DNA of 64,000 bases from Actinoplanes derwentensis (GTDB lineage Bacteria; Actinomycetota; Actinomycetes; Mycobacteriales; Micromonosporaceae). Location: NCBI RefSeq assembly GCF_900104725.1, contig NZ_LT629758.1:8146001-8210000 (forward strand), in the 5' to 3' direction. The notes beneath the pieces were generated by a model. The model worked only from the letters and a program-made list of their open reading frames with translations, searched no databases and had not been told where the DNA came from. Positions 20,212 through 27,482 of the stretch are shown piece by piece (positions within the stretch are counted from its first letter, which is position 1; each line of letters begins with the position of its first letter). A program made the translations under genes and the position numbers.

Positions 20212-21309
20212 TCAGCTGATCCGGGTGCCGGATCGGAGGACCGACTTCAGGGTCAGGTCGGGGGTCAGGATCACCAGGTCGGCTCGGAGGCCGGGGGTCA
20301 GGGCGCCGAGGGTCTTGGTGAGGCCGAGCAGCCGGGCCGGGGTGGTCGAGGCCATCCGGGCCGCGTCGATCAAGGGCAGGCCGGCGGTGACCGCGTTGCG
20401 CAGGGCCACGTCCATGGTCAGGGTGCTGCCAGCGATCGAGCCGTTCACAGCAAGGCGGGCCACCCGGTCGGCGACGATCACTTCCTGGCCGCCCAGTTCG
20501 TACCGGCCGTCGGGCATGCCGGTGGCGTCCATCGCGTCGGTGATCAGGATGGCGCGGTCCGGGCCGGCGTCGCGGGCGGCGAACGCCAGCATCCCGGGGT
20601 GCAGGTGGATGTTGTCGGCGATCAGTTCGACGGTGGCGGTGGAGGAGAGCAGGCCGACGACCGGGCCGGGTTCGCGGTGGTGCAGTGGGCGCATGCCGTT
20701 GAACAGGTGGGTGGCGACGGTCGCTCCGGCCGCCACTCCGGCGTGGGTCTGGTCGTACGTCGCGTCGGTGTGCCCGATCGCCGCCAGCACATCGTGGTCC
20801 CGCAGGTAGGTGATGGCTTCCAGGGCACCGGGCAGCTCCGGGGCGATGGTCATCATCCGAACCACCCCGGAGCCTTCCGAAACCAGTTCGGTGATCTCGG
20901 CCATCGACGGGTCCCGTAGAAACGCCGGGTTCTGCGCCCCGCACCGGATCCCGGAGAGGTACGGCCCCTCGAAGTGGATCCCGGCGAGTGTCCCGTCGTC
21001 GACCAGCGGCCGGTAGTCGTCCACCGCCGAGCGCATCAGGGCGAAGGGCGAACTGACCAGGCTGGCCATGATCGTCGTGGTCCCGTGCCGCAGGTGGAAG
21101 GCGGCCGCCTCGCGGGCCGCCGGGGCCGAGCCGGTGGTGAACGTGTGCCCGCCGCCGCCGTGGCAGTGCAGGTCGACGAAGCCGGGCACGATCACGTCGT
21201 CGCCCGCGGTTTCGTCCGGCACGATCGCCGCGATCAGGTCGTCGTCGAGGTCCAGATGCCCGGTGACGACGGCGTCGGGGGTGACGATCCGGCCGGAGAC
21301 GCGGGTCAC
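20212..21309 (-). CDS. nagA: N-acetylglucosamine-6-phosphate deacetylase
   Basis: This 365-residue amidohydrolase-superfamily enzyme removes the acetyl group from GlcNAc-6-P. The N-terminal metal site is VPGFVDLHCHGGGGHTF. Further conserved parts are HFEGPYLSGIRCGAQNP (substrate loop), AIGHTDATYDQ and THLFNGMRPLHHREPG (metal His residues), and ILITDAMDATGMPDG (catalytic Asp). The length is normal. It is the last gene of the operon SIS - ROK kinase - nagA. The GTG start overlaps the ROK stop (GTGA), so translation is coupled. Confidence 0.94.
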   Translation of the reverse strand: MTRVSGRIVTPDAVVTGHLDLDDDLIAAIVPDETAGDDVIVPGFVDLHCHGGGGHTFTTGSAPAAREAAAFHLRHGTTTIMASLVSSPFALMRSAVDDYRPLVDDGTLAGIHFEGPYLSGIRCGAQNPAFLRDPSMAEITELVSEGSGVVRMMTIAPELPGALEAITYLRDHDVLAAIGHTDATYDQTHAGVAAGATVATHLFNGMRPLHHREPGPVVGLLSSTATVELIADNIHLHPGMLAFAARDAGPDRAILITDAMDATGMPDGRYELGGQEVIVADRVARLAVNGSIAGSTLTMDVALRNAVTAGLPLIDAARMASTTPARLLGLTKTLGALTPGLRADLVILTPDLTLKSVLRSGTRIS

Positions 21310-22232
21310 GAGGCCTCCTTCAGGGAGTCGAGCGCGAGTAGGGCGGAGCCCAGGCAGCCGGCGGCGTCGCCCAGTTCGGCCCGGACGATCTCGGGGGTGC
21401 GGTGGAAGGTGACCCGCTTGGCGAATGCTTCCCGGACCGGGAGCAGCAGGTCGTCGCGGGCTTCGGCGAGTCCGCCGCCGAGCACGATCACGCCGGCGTC
21501 GTAGAGCGTCTGCGCGATCAGCAGCCCGTCGGCGAGGGCGTCGACGGCGTCCTGCCAGACCCGGCGGGCCAGTTCGTCGCCGCGCGCGGCCCGGGTGGCC
21601 ACGTCGAACGCGGTGGCACCGGGTTCACCGGACAGTTCCGCGTACCGCCGCCCGACGGATTTGGCCGACGCCTCCGACTCCAGGCATCCGCGCTGGCCGC
21701 AGCCACACAGCGCGCCGCCGGGGCGGATCACGATGTGGCCCAGTTCGCCGGCCGCGCCGTGCGCCCCGGGGTAGCCGGTGCCGTCGACGATGAGCCCGCC
21801 GGCGATTCCGGTGCCGATGGCCACGAACAGCACGTGCCGTCGTCCCCGGCCGGCACCCAGGCGGGCTTCGGCCAGGGCCCCGACACGCACGTCGTGGCCG
21901 AGGGCGGTGGGCAGCCCGAGGCGGCGCACGGCGAGATCCCGCAGCGGTACGTCGCGGAAGCCGATGTTCGACGACCACACCGCGACGCCGTTCAACTCGT
22001 CGACGACACCCGGCACGGCGATCCCGGCCGCGACCGGGGTGAACCCTTGCGCGCGAGCCCGGTCCGCCAGTGCCGAAGCCACCGACAGGATCGTCTCGGT
22101 GACCGCCTCCGGGCCGCGTTCGGCCCGGGTCGGGTGGCGTTCCTCGTGGTGGACCGTGCCGTCCGGGCGAACCAGTGCGCACTTCATACCCGTGCCGCCC
22201 ACGTCGAGGGCGACGACCATCTCAAGGCTCAC
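21306..22232 (-). CDS. ROK family sugar kinase (probable N-acetylaminosugar kinase)
   Basis: This 308-residue sugar kinase has the ATP-binding motif ALDVGGTGMKCALV at the N-terminus, the catalytic region around ELGHIVIRPGG, and the ROK zinc motif CGCGQRGCLE. Family members phosphorylate glucose, GlcNAc or ManNAc at the 6-OH. Its place between a SIS isomerase and nagA suggests that it makes GlcNAc-6-P or a related N-acetylaminosugar phosphate. The GTG start overlaps the upstream stop by four bases (GTGA); a later in-frame ATG (fifth codon) is less likely. Specificity is inference. Confidence 0.9.
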   Translation of the reverse strand: MSLEMVVALDVGGTGMKCALVRPDGTVHHEERHPTRAERGPEAVTETILSVASALADRARAQGFTPVAAGIAVPGVVDELNGVAVWSSNIGFRDVPLRDLAVRRLGLPTALGHDVRVGALAEARLGAGRGRRHVLFVAIGTGIAGGLIVDGTGYPGAHGAAGELGHIVIRPGGALCGCGQRGCLESEASAKSVGRRYAELSGEPGATAFDVATRAARGDELARRVWQDAVDALADGLLIAQTLYDAGVIVLGGGLAEARDDLLLPVREAFAKRVTFHRTPEIVRAELGDAAGCLGSALLALDSLKEAS

Positions 22233-23152
22233 GTGAGGACGACGGAACGGCTGAGATTGCGGGGGTGGTCGGGGTCGACGCCCTGAGTGGTGGCCAAGGC
22301 CAGGGCGACCCGCTGGGCCAGGATCAGGTCGGCCATCGGGTCCAGCGGCGCGCGGCCGGTGGTCCAGCGGCCGATCGCGCCGTAACCGCCGTGATGCCGG
22401 CTGTGCACGAAGGCGGCACCGGTGTGCTCCACCTCTTCGGCGAGCCCGGCCGGGACGTCACCGAACGACCAGACCACGCGGCGCGGCCCGGCGATCGCGA
22501 TGGGCCCGTGCCGGTAGTCCATGGCCGGGTACGACTCGGTCCAGAATCCGGCGGTCTCGCGGCACTTCAGCGCGGCCTCCTCGGCGAGCCCGACGGTCCA
22601 GCCCTGGCCGATGAAGGTGATCTGGTCGACCAGTGACGGGTGCACCGGCAGGGGCAGGCGGATCGCCACTTCGGCGTCGGCCGCGGCGGCCTCGATGTCG
22701 TGGCCGAGGTGGGCGCGCAGGGTGGCGAGCACGCTGGTGGCGAACCGGGTCTGCACGACCGACTTCTCGTCGGCGAAGTCGAGCACGACGGCGTCACCGG
22801 CGATCTGGGCAGCCGGTTCGGAGCGGTCGGCGGTGAGGACGGTGACCGGGGTGTTCGCGTTGACGGTGCGCATCACGCCGAGGGTCTCGGTGGTGGTGCC
22901 CGATCGGGTGATCGCGACGAGCCGGTCGTAGCGCCGCCCGAAGGGGAAGTCGGAGGCCTGGAACGCGTCGGTCTCGCCGTGCCCGGTCTGTTCGCGGAGC
23001 GCCGCGTACGCCTTGGCCATGAACCAGGAGGTCCCGCAACCGACGACGGCGACCCGTTCGCCGCGGGCGGGAAGCCCCGGTGACCCGGCTAGTTTCGCCG
23101 CTTGCCGCCAGCACTCGGGTTGTGTGGCGATCTCCGTTTTGACATGGCTCAT
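22229..23152 (-). CDS. SIS domain sugar-phosphate isomerase/deaminase
   Basis: In this 307-residue protein two SIS folds are visible. The first has VVGCGTSWFMAKAY and ITRSGTTTETLGVM, the sugar-phosphate-binding Ser/Thr loops. The second contains GQGWTVGLAEEAALKCRE and the YPAMDYRHGPIAIAGPRR segment typical of GlmS-isomerase-like proteins. There is no glutaminase domain. With nagA and a ROK kinase it most likely acts as the deaminating isomerase that turns glucosamine-6-P (or galactosamine-6-P) into a ketose phosphate, replacing NagB, which is absent here. It is the first gene of the operon and faces the DeoR regulator. Confidence 0.88.
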   Translation of the reverse strand: MSHVKTEIATQPECWRQAAKLAGSPGLPARGERVAVVGCGTSWFMAKAYAALREQTGHGETDAFQASDFPFGRRYDRLVAITRSGTTTETLGVMRTVNANTPVTVLTADRSEPAAQIAGDAVVLDFADEKSVVQTRFATSVLATLRAHLGHDIEAAAADAEVAIRLPLPVHPSLVDQITFIGQGWTVGLAEEAALKCRETAGFWTESYPAMDYRHGPIAIAGPRRVVWSFGDVPAGLAEEVEHTGAAFVHSRHHGGYGAIGRWTTGRAPLDPMADLILAQRVALALATTQGVDPDHPRNLSRSVVLT

Positions 23153-23176
23153 GGCTGTTCCTCACCGGTAGGTGCT

Positions 23177-23309
23177 GCGCATTAGCGCTCGGTTCCCGGG
23201 TATTTCGCGCGTTATTGTGCTCACGAGGCCCATGCCGGGGCAAGGACCAAAGGGCCTACGCGCAGCAGGAGGCTTTGCTTCCGGGTCTTTCGCGCACTAA
23301 TGTGCACAC
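23177..23309. promoter_or_regulatory. Repeated operator-like sites between DeoR and the amino-sugar operon
   Basis: Two 28-bp direct repeats (23197-23224 and 23282-23309) share CGGGT-N-TTTCGCGC, N2, TA-N-TGTGC-N-CAC. Each holds an imperfect palindrome (for example GCGCACTAATGTGC). A shorter related site (GCGCATTAGCGC, about 23177-23188) lies nearer the SIS gene. They lie in the divergent promoter region, where the DeoR regulator would be expected to bind. The assignment is by position and repetition only. Confidence 0.6.
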
Positions 23310-23342
23310 ACTTATCATGAAACGTGCATCGCGGAGGCTTGG

Positions 23343-24128
23343 GTGGACCGGTACGCGCGGTGGAATGCCCTGCTCGAGCTACTCACCGAGAGCGGCCGGG
23401 TGACGGTCGAAGAGGCTTCGGAACGTCTCGAGGTGTCGCAAGCCACCATCCGCCGCGACTTCGATCAGCTCGCGCAGCAACAGATGATCACTCGGACCCG
23501 GGGCGGTGCGGTCGCCAACGGCGTGTCCTACGACCTGCCGCTGCGGTACAAGAGCGCCAAGCACTCGGCCGAGAAGCAGCGCATCGGTGAGGCCGCCGCA
23601 CGTCTCGTCACCCCCGGCACGGTTGTCGGGCTGAACGGCGGCACCACCATCACCGAGGTCGCCCGGGCCCTCGCGGTCCGCCCCGACCTCAACGCCGGTG
23701 GCGAGGGTTCCCAGCTCACGGTCGTCACCAACGCCCTGAACATCGCCAACGAGCTGCTGCTCCGCTCCCGGATGAAGATCGTGGTAGCCGGTGGGGTGGT
23801 CCGCCCGCAGTCGTTCGAGGTGGTCGGCCCGCTGGGTGGGGCGCTCCTCAAGGAGGTCACCCTCGACATCGTGCTGCTCGGCGTCGACGCCCTGGACGTG
23901 GAGCTGGGCGCGGCCTCGCACCACGAGGGCGAGGCGTCGATGAACAGCCTGATGGTGGCCCGGGCCAAGCGGGTCGTGGTGATCGCCGACTCGTCCAAGC
24001 TGGGCGGTCACGCCTTCGCCCGGATCTGCCCGATCGCCAAGGTGGAGACCCTGGTCACCGACTCGGGTGCCCCGGCCGCGACGATCGCCGCCTTCCGGGA
24101 GGCCGGTGTGGACGTCATCACGGCATAA
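23343..24128 (+). CDS. DeoR/GlpR family transcriptional repressor
   Basis: In this 261-residue protein the N-terminal winged helix (ARWNALLELLTESGRVTVEE, then SERLEVSQATIRRDFDQL) is the DeoR signature. The C-terminal DeoRC sensor domain has GLNGGTTITEVARAL and VVLLGVDAL-type motifs (here DIVLLGVDAL) that bind a sugar phosphate. The GTG start has a GGAGG site. It is divergent from the SIS-ROK-nagA operon and is probably its local repressor, released by an amino-sugar phosphate; repeated operator-like sites lie between. Confidence 0.92.
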   Translation: MDRYARWNALLELLTESGRVTVEEASERLEVSQATIRRDFDQLAQQQMITRTRGGAVANGVSYDLPLRYKSAKHSAEKQRIGEAAARLVTPGTVVGLNGGTTITEVARALAVRPDLNAGGEGSQLTVVTNALNIANELLLRSRMKIVVAGGVVRPQSFEVVGPLGGALLKEVTLDIVLLGVDALDVELGAASHHEGEASMNSLMVARAKRVVVIADSSKLGGHAFARICPIAKVETLVTDSGAPAATIAAFREAGVDVITA

Positions 24129-24216
24129 TCAGGACATTCTGTAGCGATGCGGTGACCTGGTGTAGCCTCCTATGCTGAGGGAATCCGTGATCACTGATGC
24201 CGTGCGAGGGAGTTTC

Positions 24217-24531
24217 ATGCAGCCCGCCGCCGACCCGACCGGAGAAGAGCAGCAGCTGATCCCCGCCCCGCGAGAGGCGGAGCCGGCTGAGCCGTCGGAG
24301 CCGAGCCTGACCGAGCGTGAGCTGGAGATCCTCGTTTTCGAGGGCCGTTGGTGGAAACACGCCGGCGCCAAGGAACAGGCCATCCGGGACACCTTCGGCC
24401 TGTCCTCGACGCGTTACTACCAACTGCTCAACGGCCTGCTCGACAACCCGGCCGCGCTGGCGAAGGACCCGGTTCTGGTCGGCCGACTGCGCCGCCTCCG
24501 ATCCACCCGGGCCCGTACCAGACGCCGTTAG
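24217..24531 (+). CDS. DUF3263 family protein
   Basis: The protein is 104 residues. The C-terminal 70 residues match the actinobacterial DUF3263 family (ILVFEGRWWKHAGAKEQAIR, then TRYYQLLNGLLDNPAALAKD), which looks like a small helix-turn-helix fold. A role in transcription is possible but unproven. The N-terminal 35 residues are acidic and disordered. The ATG at 24217 has a GAGGGAG site; an ATG 45 bases earlier lacks one, and TATGCT upstream could be a -10. The stop codon overlaps the convergent AAA ATPase stop (TTAG). Confidence 0.85.
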   Translation: MQPAADPTGEEQQLIPAPREAEPAEPSEPSLTERELEILVFEGRWWKHAGAKEQAIRDTFGLSSTRYYQLLNGLLDNPAALAKDPVLVGRLRRLRSTRARTRRR

Positions 24532-26738
24532 GGTTGGTGGGTCTCGGCGTAATTCGCCAGCCAGGCCACCTGCTCCGGGTCGAGAGACGCCCGGACCCGT
24601 TTCCGGGCGGTCGCCACGTTGGCGGCGGTGACCGTGGTGGCCTCCAGCGAGTCGCGCATCGCGGACAGCGCCGACTCCCGGATCAGCGCCGCACAGTCCG
24701 CCGCCGAGAAGCCCTCCAGGTCCGCCCCGAGCGCGACCAGGTCGACAGCCGGATCCAGCGGCACCGCCTTGGACGACGCCCGCAGGATCGCGGTCCGTGC
24801 CTCGGCGTCCGGCGGCGGCACGAAGACCAGGCGTTCCAGCCGGCCGGGCCGTAACATCGCCGGATCGATCAGGTCGGGCCGGTTGGTGGCCCCGATCACC
24901 ACCACGTTGCGCAGGTCCTCGACGCCGTCCAGTTCGGTCAGCAGCGCCGCCACCACCCGGTCGGTGACCCCGCCGTCGGAGCCCTGGCCCCGGGCCGGGG
25001 CCAGCGCGTCGATCTCGTCGAGGAAGACCAGGGTCGGGGCCGCCTCCCGGGCCCGCCGGAACAGTTCCCGCACCGCCCGCTCGCTGTCACCGACCCACTT
25101 GCTGAGCAGTTCGGCGCCCTTCACCGACAGCACGTTGGCCTTACCCGTACCGGCGATGGCCTTGACCAGGTAGGTCTTGCCGCAACCGGGCGGGCCGTAG
25201 AGCAGCACCCCGCGCGGCGGCGACACTCCGAGACGGGCGAACGTGTCCGGATAGGTCAACGGCCACAGCACCGACTCGGTGAGCATCTGCTTGACCTCGA
25301 CCATGTCGCCGACGTCGTCCAGGGTGACGGCCGCGACCTCCAGGGTGGACTCGGCCATCGAGGTCGGCCGGACCACTTCCAGGGCGGCCTCGAAATCGGC
25401 CATCGTGACGATCGGTGAGGCGTCCTCGCCGACCGCGACGACGCGGAGTGCCGCCCGGACCCCCGCTTCGCGGGCCAGAGCGCCCAGGTCGGCGGCGACG
25501 AACCCGGGAGTACGCCCGGCGACGTCGTCCAGCCGCACGTCCTCGGCCAGCGGCATCCCCCTGGTCAGGACGCTGAGCTGCTCCCGGCGCATCGCGGCGT
25601 CCGGCAGCGCCACGGTCAACTGCACGGCCAGCAGTTCGGGGGCGCGCAGCACCGGGTCGACCGACTCCGGTTTGCTGGTGGTGCAGACGACTGCTGTCCC
25701 CTCGGCGAGAGTCGCGGCCAGCACCTGCCGGAACACCGTGGAGATCGGCCCCGGTTCCTCACGCGGGGCCAGCGCCTCCACGTCCGAGATGAGCAGCACG
25801 GCCGGCTGCTCGCCCCGGACCTCGGCGGCCAGCTCGCGCAACCGCGCGGCCGCCGCACTGTTGGTGAGGGCCGCCAGCTCGGGCGCCCAGACCGGCCGGA
25901 CCTTCGCACCGACCGCCGCGCCCACCGCGCGGACCAGCGCGGACTTCCCGGACCCGGACGGGCCGGAGATCAGCACCCCGAGAGTCACCCGGGTGCCCAG
26001 CCGGGCCAGCACCTCCCGGTGGTGGAAACCGAGGTCGAGCAGTTCCTCCAGCTCCTTGGCCTGGGACCGGAGACCGGGCAGGTCGTCGAGGCTGGGCGGC
26101 GGCACTTCGGGATCGGTCGAAGCGGGCGCCCCGGCCGCGGCGGCCGGTGTGGTCGCCGGAGTGCTCGCGACCGGGCCGTCCTGCCAGGCCACCACGGTGT
26201 CCATGGTCACCAGTGCGGCCGGATGAGACACCTCGGTCACCGACAGCAGGGTGCTGGTCCAGGCGTACCCCACTCGATTGGCCAGGCTCTTGCGGGCCGC
26301 CTCGACCAGCTGGCGGTTCCCGGCGGCCGGTAACACGTCCTGCGGAAGCAGTGACACGTCGTCACCGGTGCTGACCACCTTGCCGAGCAGAGCCAGCCGC
26401 AGCATCTCCGGGGAGACCACCGCGACCACCTCGGCCGAACCGGTGAGCGTCACCCGCTGGGCCGCCACCACCGGGATCGGCGTGACCGTGACCTGGCCGC
26501 CGTCCCGCATCCCGAGGTTGCCCAGGGTGAGGTCGTCGGCGTAGAGCAGACCCCGCCCGGCGGTTGCCTCGGCCCGCGCCACGATGCCGGCGGTGACCCG
26601 GTTCCCGGCCAGCCGCACCGGATCACCCGGGCGCAGGGCGAGCGCCGCCATCACCTCCGGATGCAGCCGTACGATCCCGCGTCGCGCGTCCAGCGCAGCG
26701 GGTCGCAGGGTGACGGTCAGCGTGAGATCATCAGCCAC
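24528..26738 (-). CDS. CDC48/VAT-like AAA ATPase with two AAA domains
   Basis: This 736-residue protein starts with a double-psi-barrel N domain (residues about 1-180), which in this family binds substrates. D1 has Walker A GPSGSGKSAL near residue 258, but its Walker B reads VLLISDVEAL instead of an acidic DE pair. D2 is complete: GPPGCGKTYL near 514, LVFLDEIDALAPARG near 571, and GATNRPDLIDPAMLRPGRLE (sensor 1 and arginine region). It is probably an unfoldase/segregase powered mainly by D2. The GTG start follows a GGAGG-like site. It is convergent with DUF3263, a neighbour commonly seen in actinobacteria. Confidence 0.9.
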   Translation of the reverse strand: MADDLTLTVTLRPAALDARRGIVRLHPEVMAALALRPGDPVRLAGNRVTAGIVARAEATAGRGLLYADDLTLGNLGMRDGGQVTVTPIPVVAAQRVTLTGSAEVVAVVSPEMLRLALLGKVVSTGDDVSLLPQDVLPAAGNRQLVEAARKSLANRVGYAWTSTLLSVTEVSHPAALVTMDTVVAWQDGPVASTPATTPAAAAGAPASTDPEVPPPSLDDLPGLRSQAKELEELLDLGFHHREVLARLGTRVTLGVLISGPSGSGKSALVRAVGAAVGAKVRPVWAPELAALTNSAAAARLRELAAEVRGEQPAVLLISDVEALAPREEPGPISTVFRQVLAATLAEGTAVVCTTSKPESVDPVLRAPELLAVQLTVALPDAAMRREQLSVLTRGMPLAEDVRLDDVAGRTPGFVAADLGALAREAGVRAALRVVAVGEDASPIVTMADFEAALEVVRPTSMAESTLEVAAVTLDDVGDMVEVKQMLTESVLWPLTYPDTFARLGVSPPRGVLLYGPPGCGKTYLVKAIAGTGKANVLSVKGAELLSKWVGDSERAVRELFRRAREAAPTLVFLDEIDALAPARGQGSDGGVTDRVVAALLTELDGVEDLRNVVVIGATNRPDLIDPAMLRPGRLERLVFVPPPDAEARTAILRASSKAVPLDPAVDLVALGADLEGFSAADCAALIRESALSAMRDSLEATTVTAANVATARKRVRASLDPEQVAWLANYAETHQP

Positions 26739-26808
26739 CGTGCATGCCTCCGATGTGTTCGTCTGGGGCTTGGCTCGTCAACGCTAACCGCCCGGGGGTA
26801 ATCCGTTC

Positions 26809-27435
26809 ATGAGGCTCCATCAGCTTGTCGTCCCGTCGATCGCACTGGCACTGCTCGCCGGGTGCACCGACGACCCACCGGCCACACCGGTCGCGGGCGC
26901 GAGCGCACCAGGGATCGCGCCGTCCGAGGTCGTGGTCGCGCCGGACGTGTCCCTGGACGTGCCGGCGGGTGACCCGGCCTCGCTCCCGCCCCGCCCCGAG
27001 CCCGGTGACGAGGGCGGCCGGAACCAGCCGAGCGCGACCGGCCTCGGCCCGTACCAGATCGGCGAATCGCAGGCCGAGATGGTCGCCGACGAGATCGTCA
27101 CCGGCACGGTGGCGGCGAACGGCTGCATCGCCGGCAGTGTCTTCTACGGCTCGCCGAAGATCCGGTTCGTCGGCGGAACCCTGGCCGAGGTCCGGACCAC
27201 CTCCGTCAACGCGAGCACCGCGGCGGGCGTGACGATCGGCGCGGACCAGGCGAAGGTGCAGGCTGCCTACCCGTCCGGCAAGGCGGTGACCGGCGCCGCC
27301 GGCGTCACCGGCTGGGAGATCGTCGACGGCACGAACGCTCTGCTGGTGGAGATCACCGCCGGAAAGGTGACGGCCATCACCGGTGGTGTGGCCACCACGG
27401 TCGAGCAGAACTTCACCAGCGGCCAGGCCTGCTGA
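26809..27435 (+). CDS. Hypothetical lipoprotein
   Basis: The protein is 208 residues. A lipoprotein signal peptide ends in LALLAGC with the acylated Cys at residue 19. A Pro/Ala linker follows, then a compact domain of about 140 residues with GPYQIGESQAEM near its start, VAANGCIAG, and repeated VTGWEIVDG and ITAGKVTAITGG strands. The pattern (a predicted flow of xLxVGxxxxEV and later GWE) looks like the small beta-rich lipoproteins common in actinomycetes, but I cannot name a function. It is divergent from the AAA ATPase. Confidence 0.75.
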   Translation: MRLHQLVVPSIALALLAGCTDDPPATPVAGASAPGIAPSEVVVAPDVSLDVPAGDPASLPPRPEPGDEGGRNQPSATGLGPYQIGESQAEMVADEIVTGTVAANGCIAGSVFYGSPKIRFVGGTLAEVRTTSVNASTAAGVTIGADQAKVQAAYPSGKAVTGAAGVTGWEIVDGTNALLVEITAGKVTAITGGVATTVEQNFTSGQAC

Positions 27436-27482
27436 GAGCATTCACAGGCACCGCTCAGCCGCTTCCGGCTAGCGTGTGCGCC

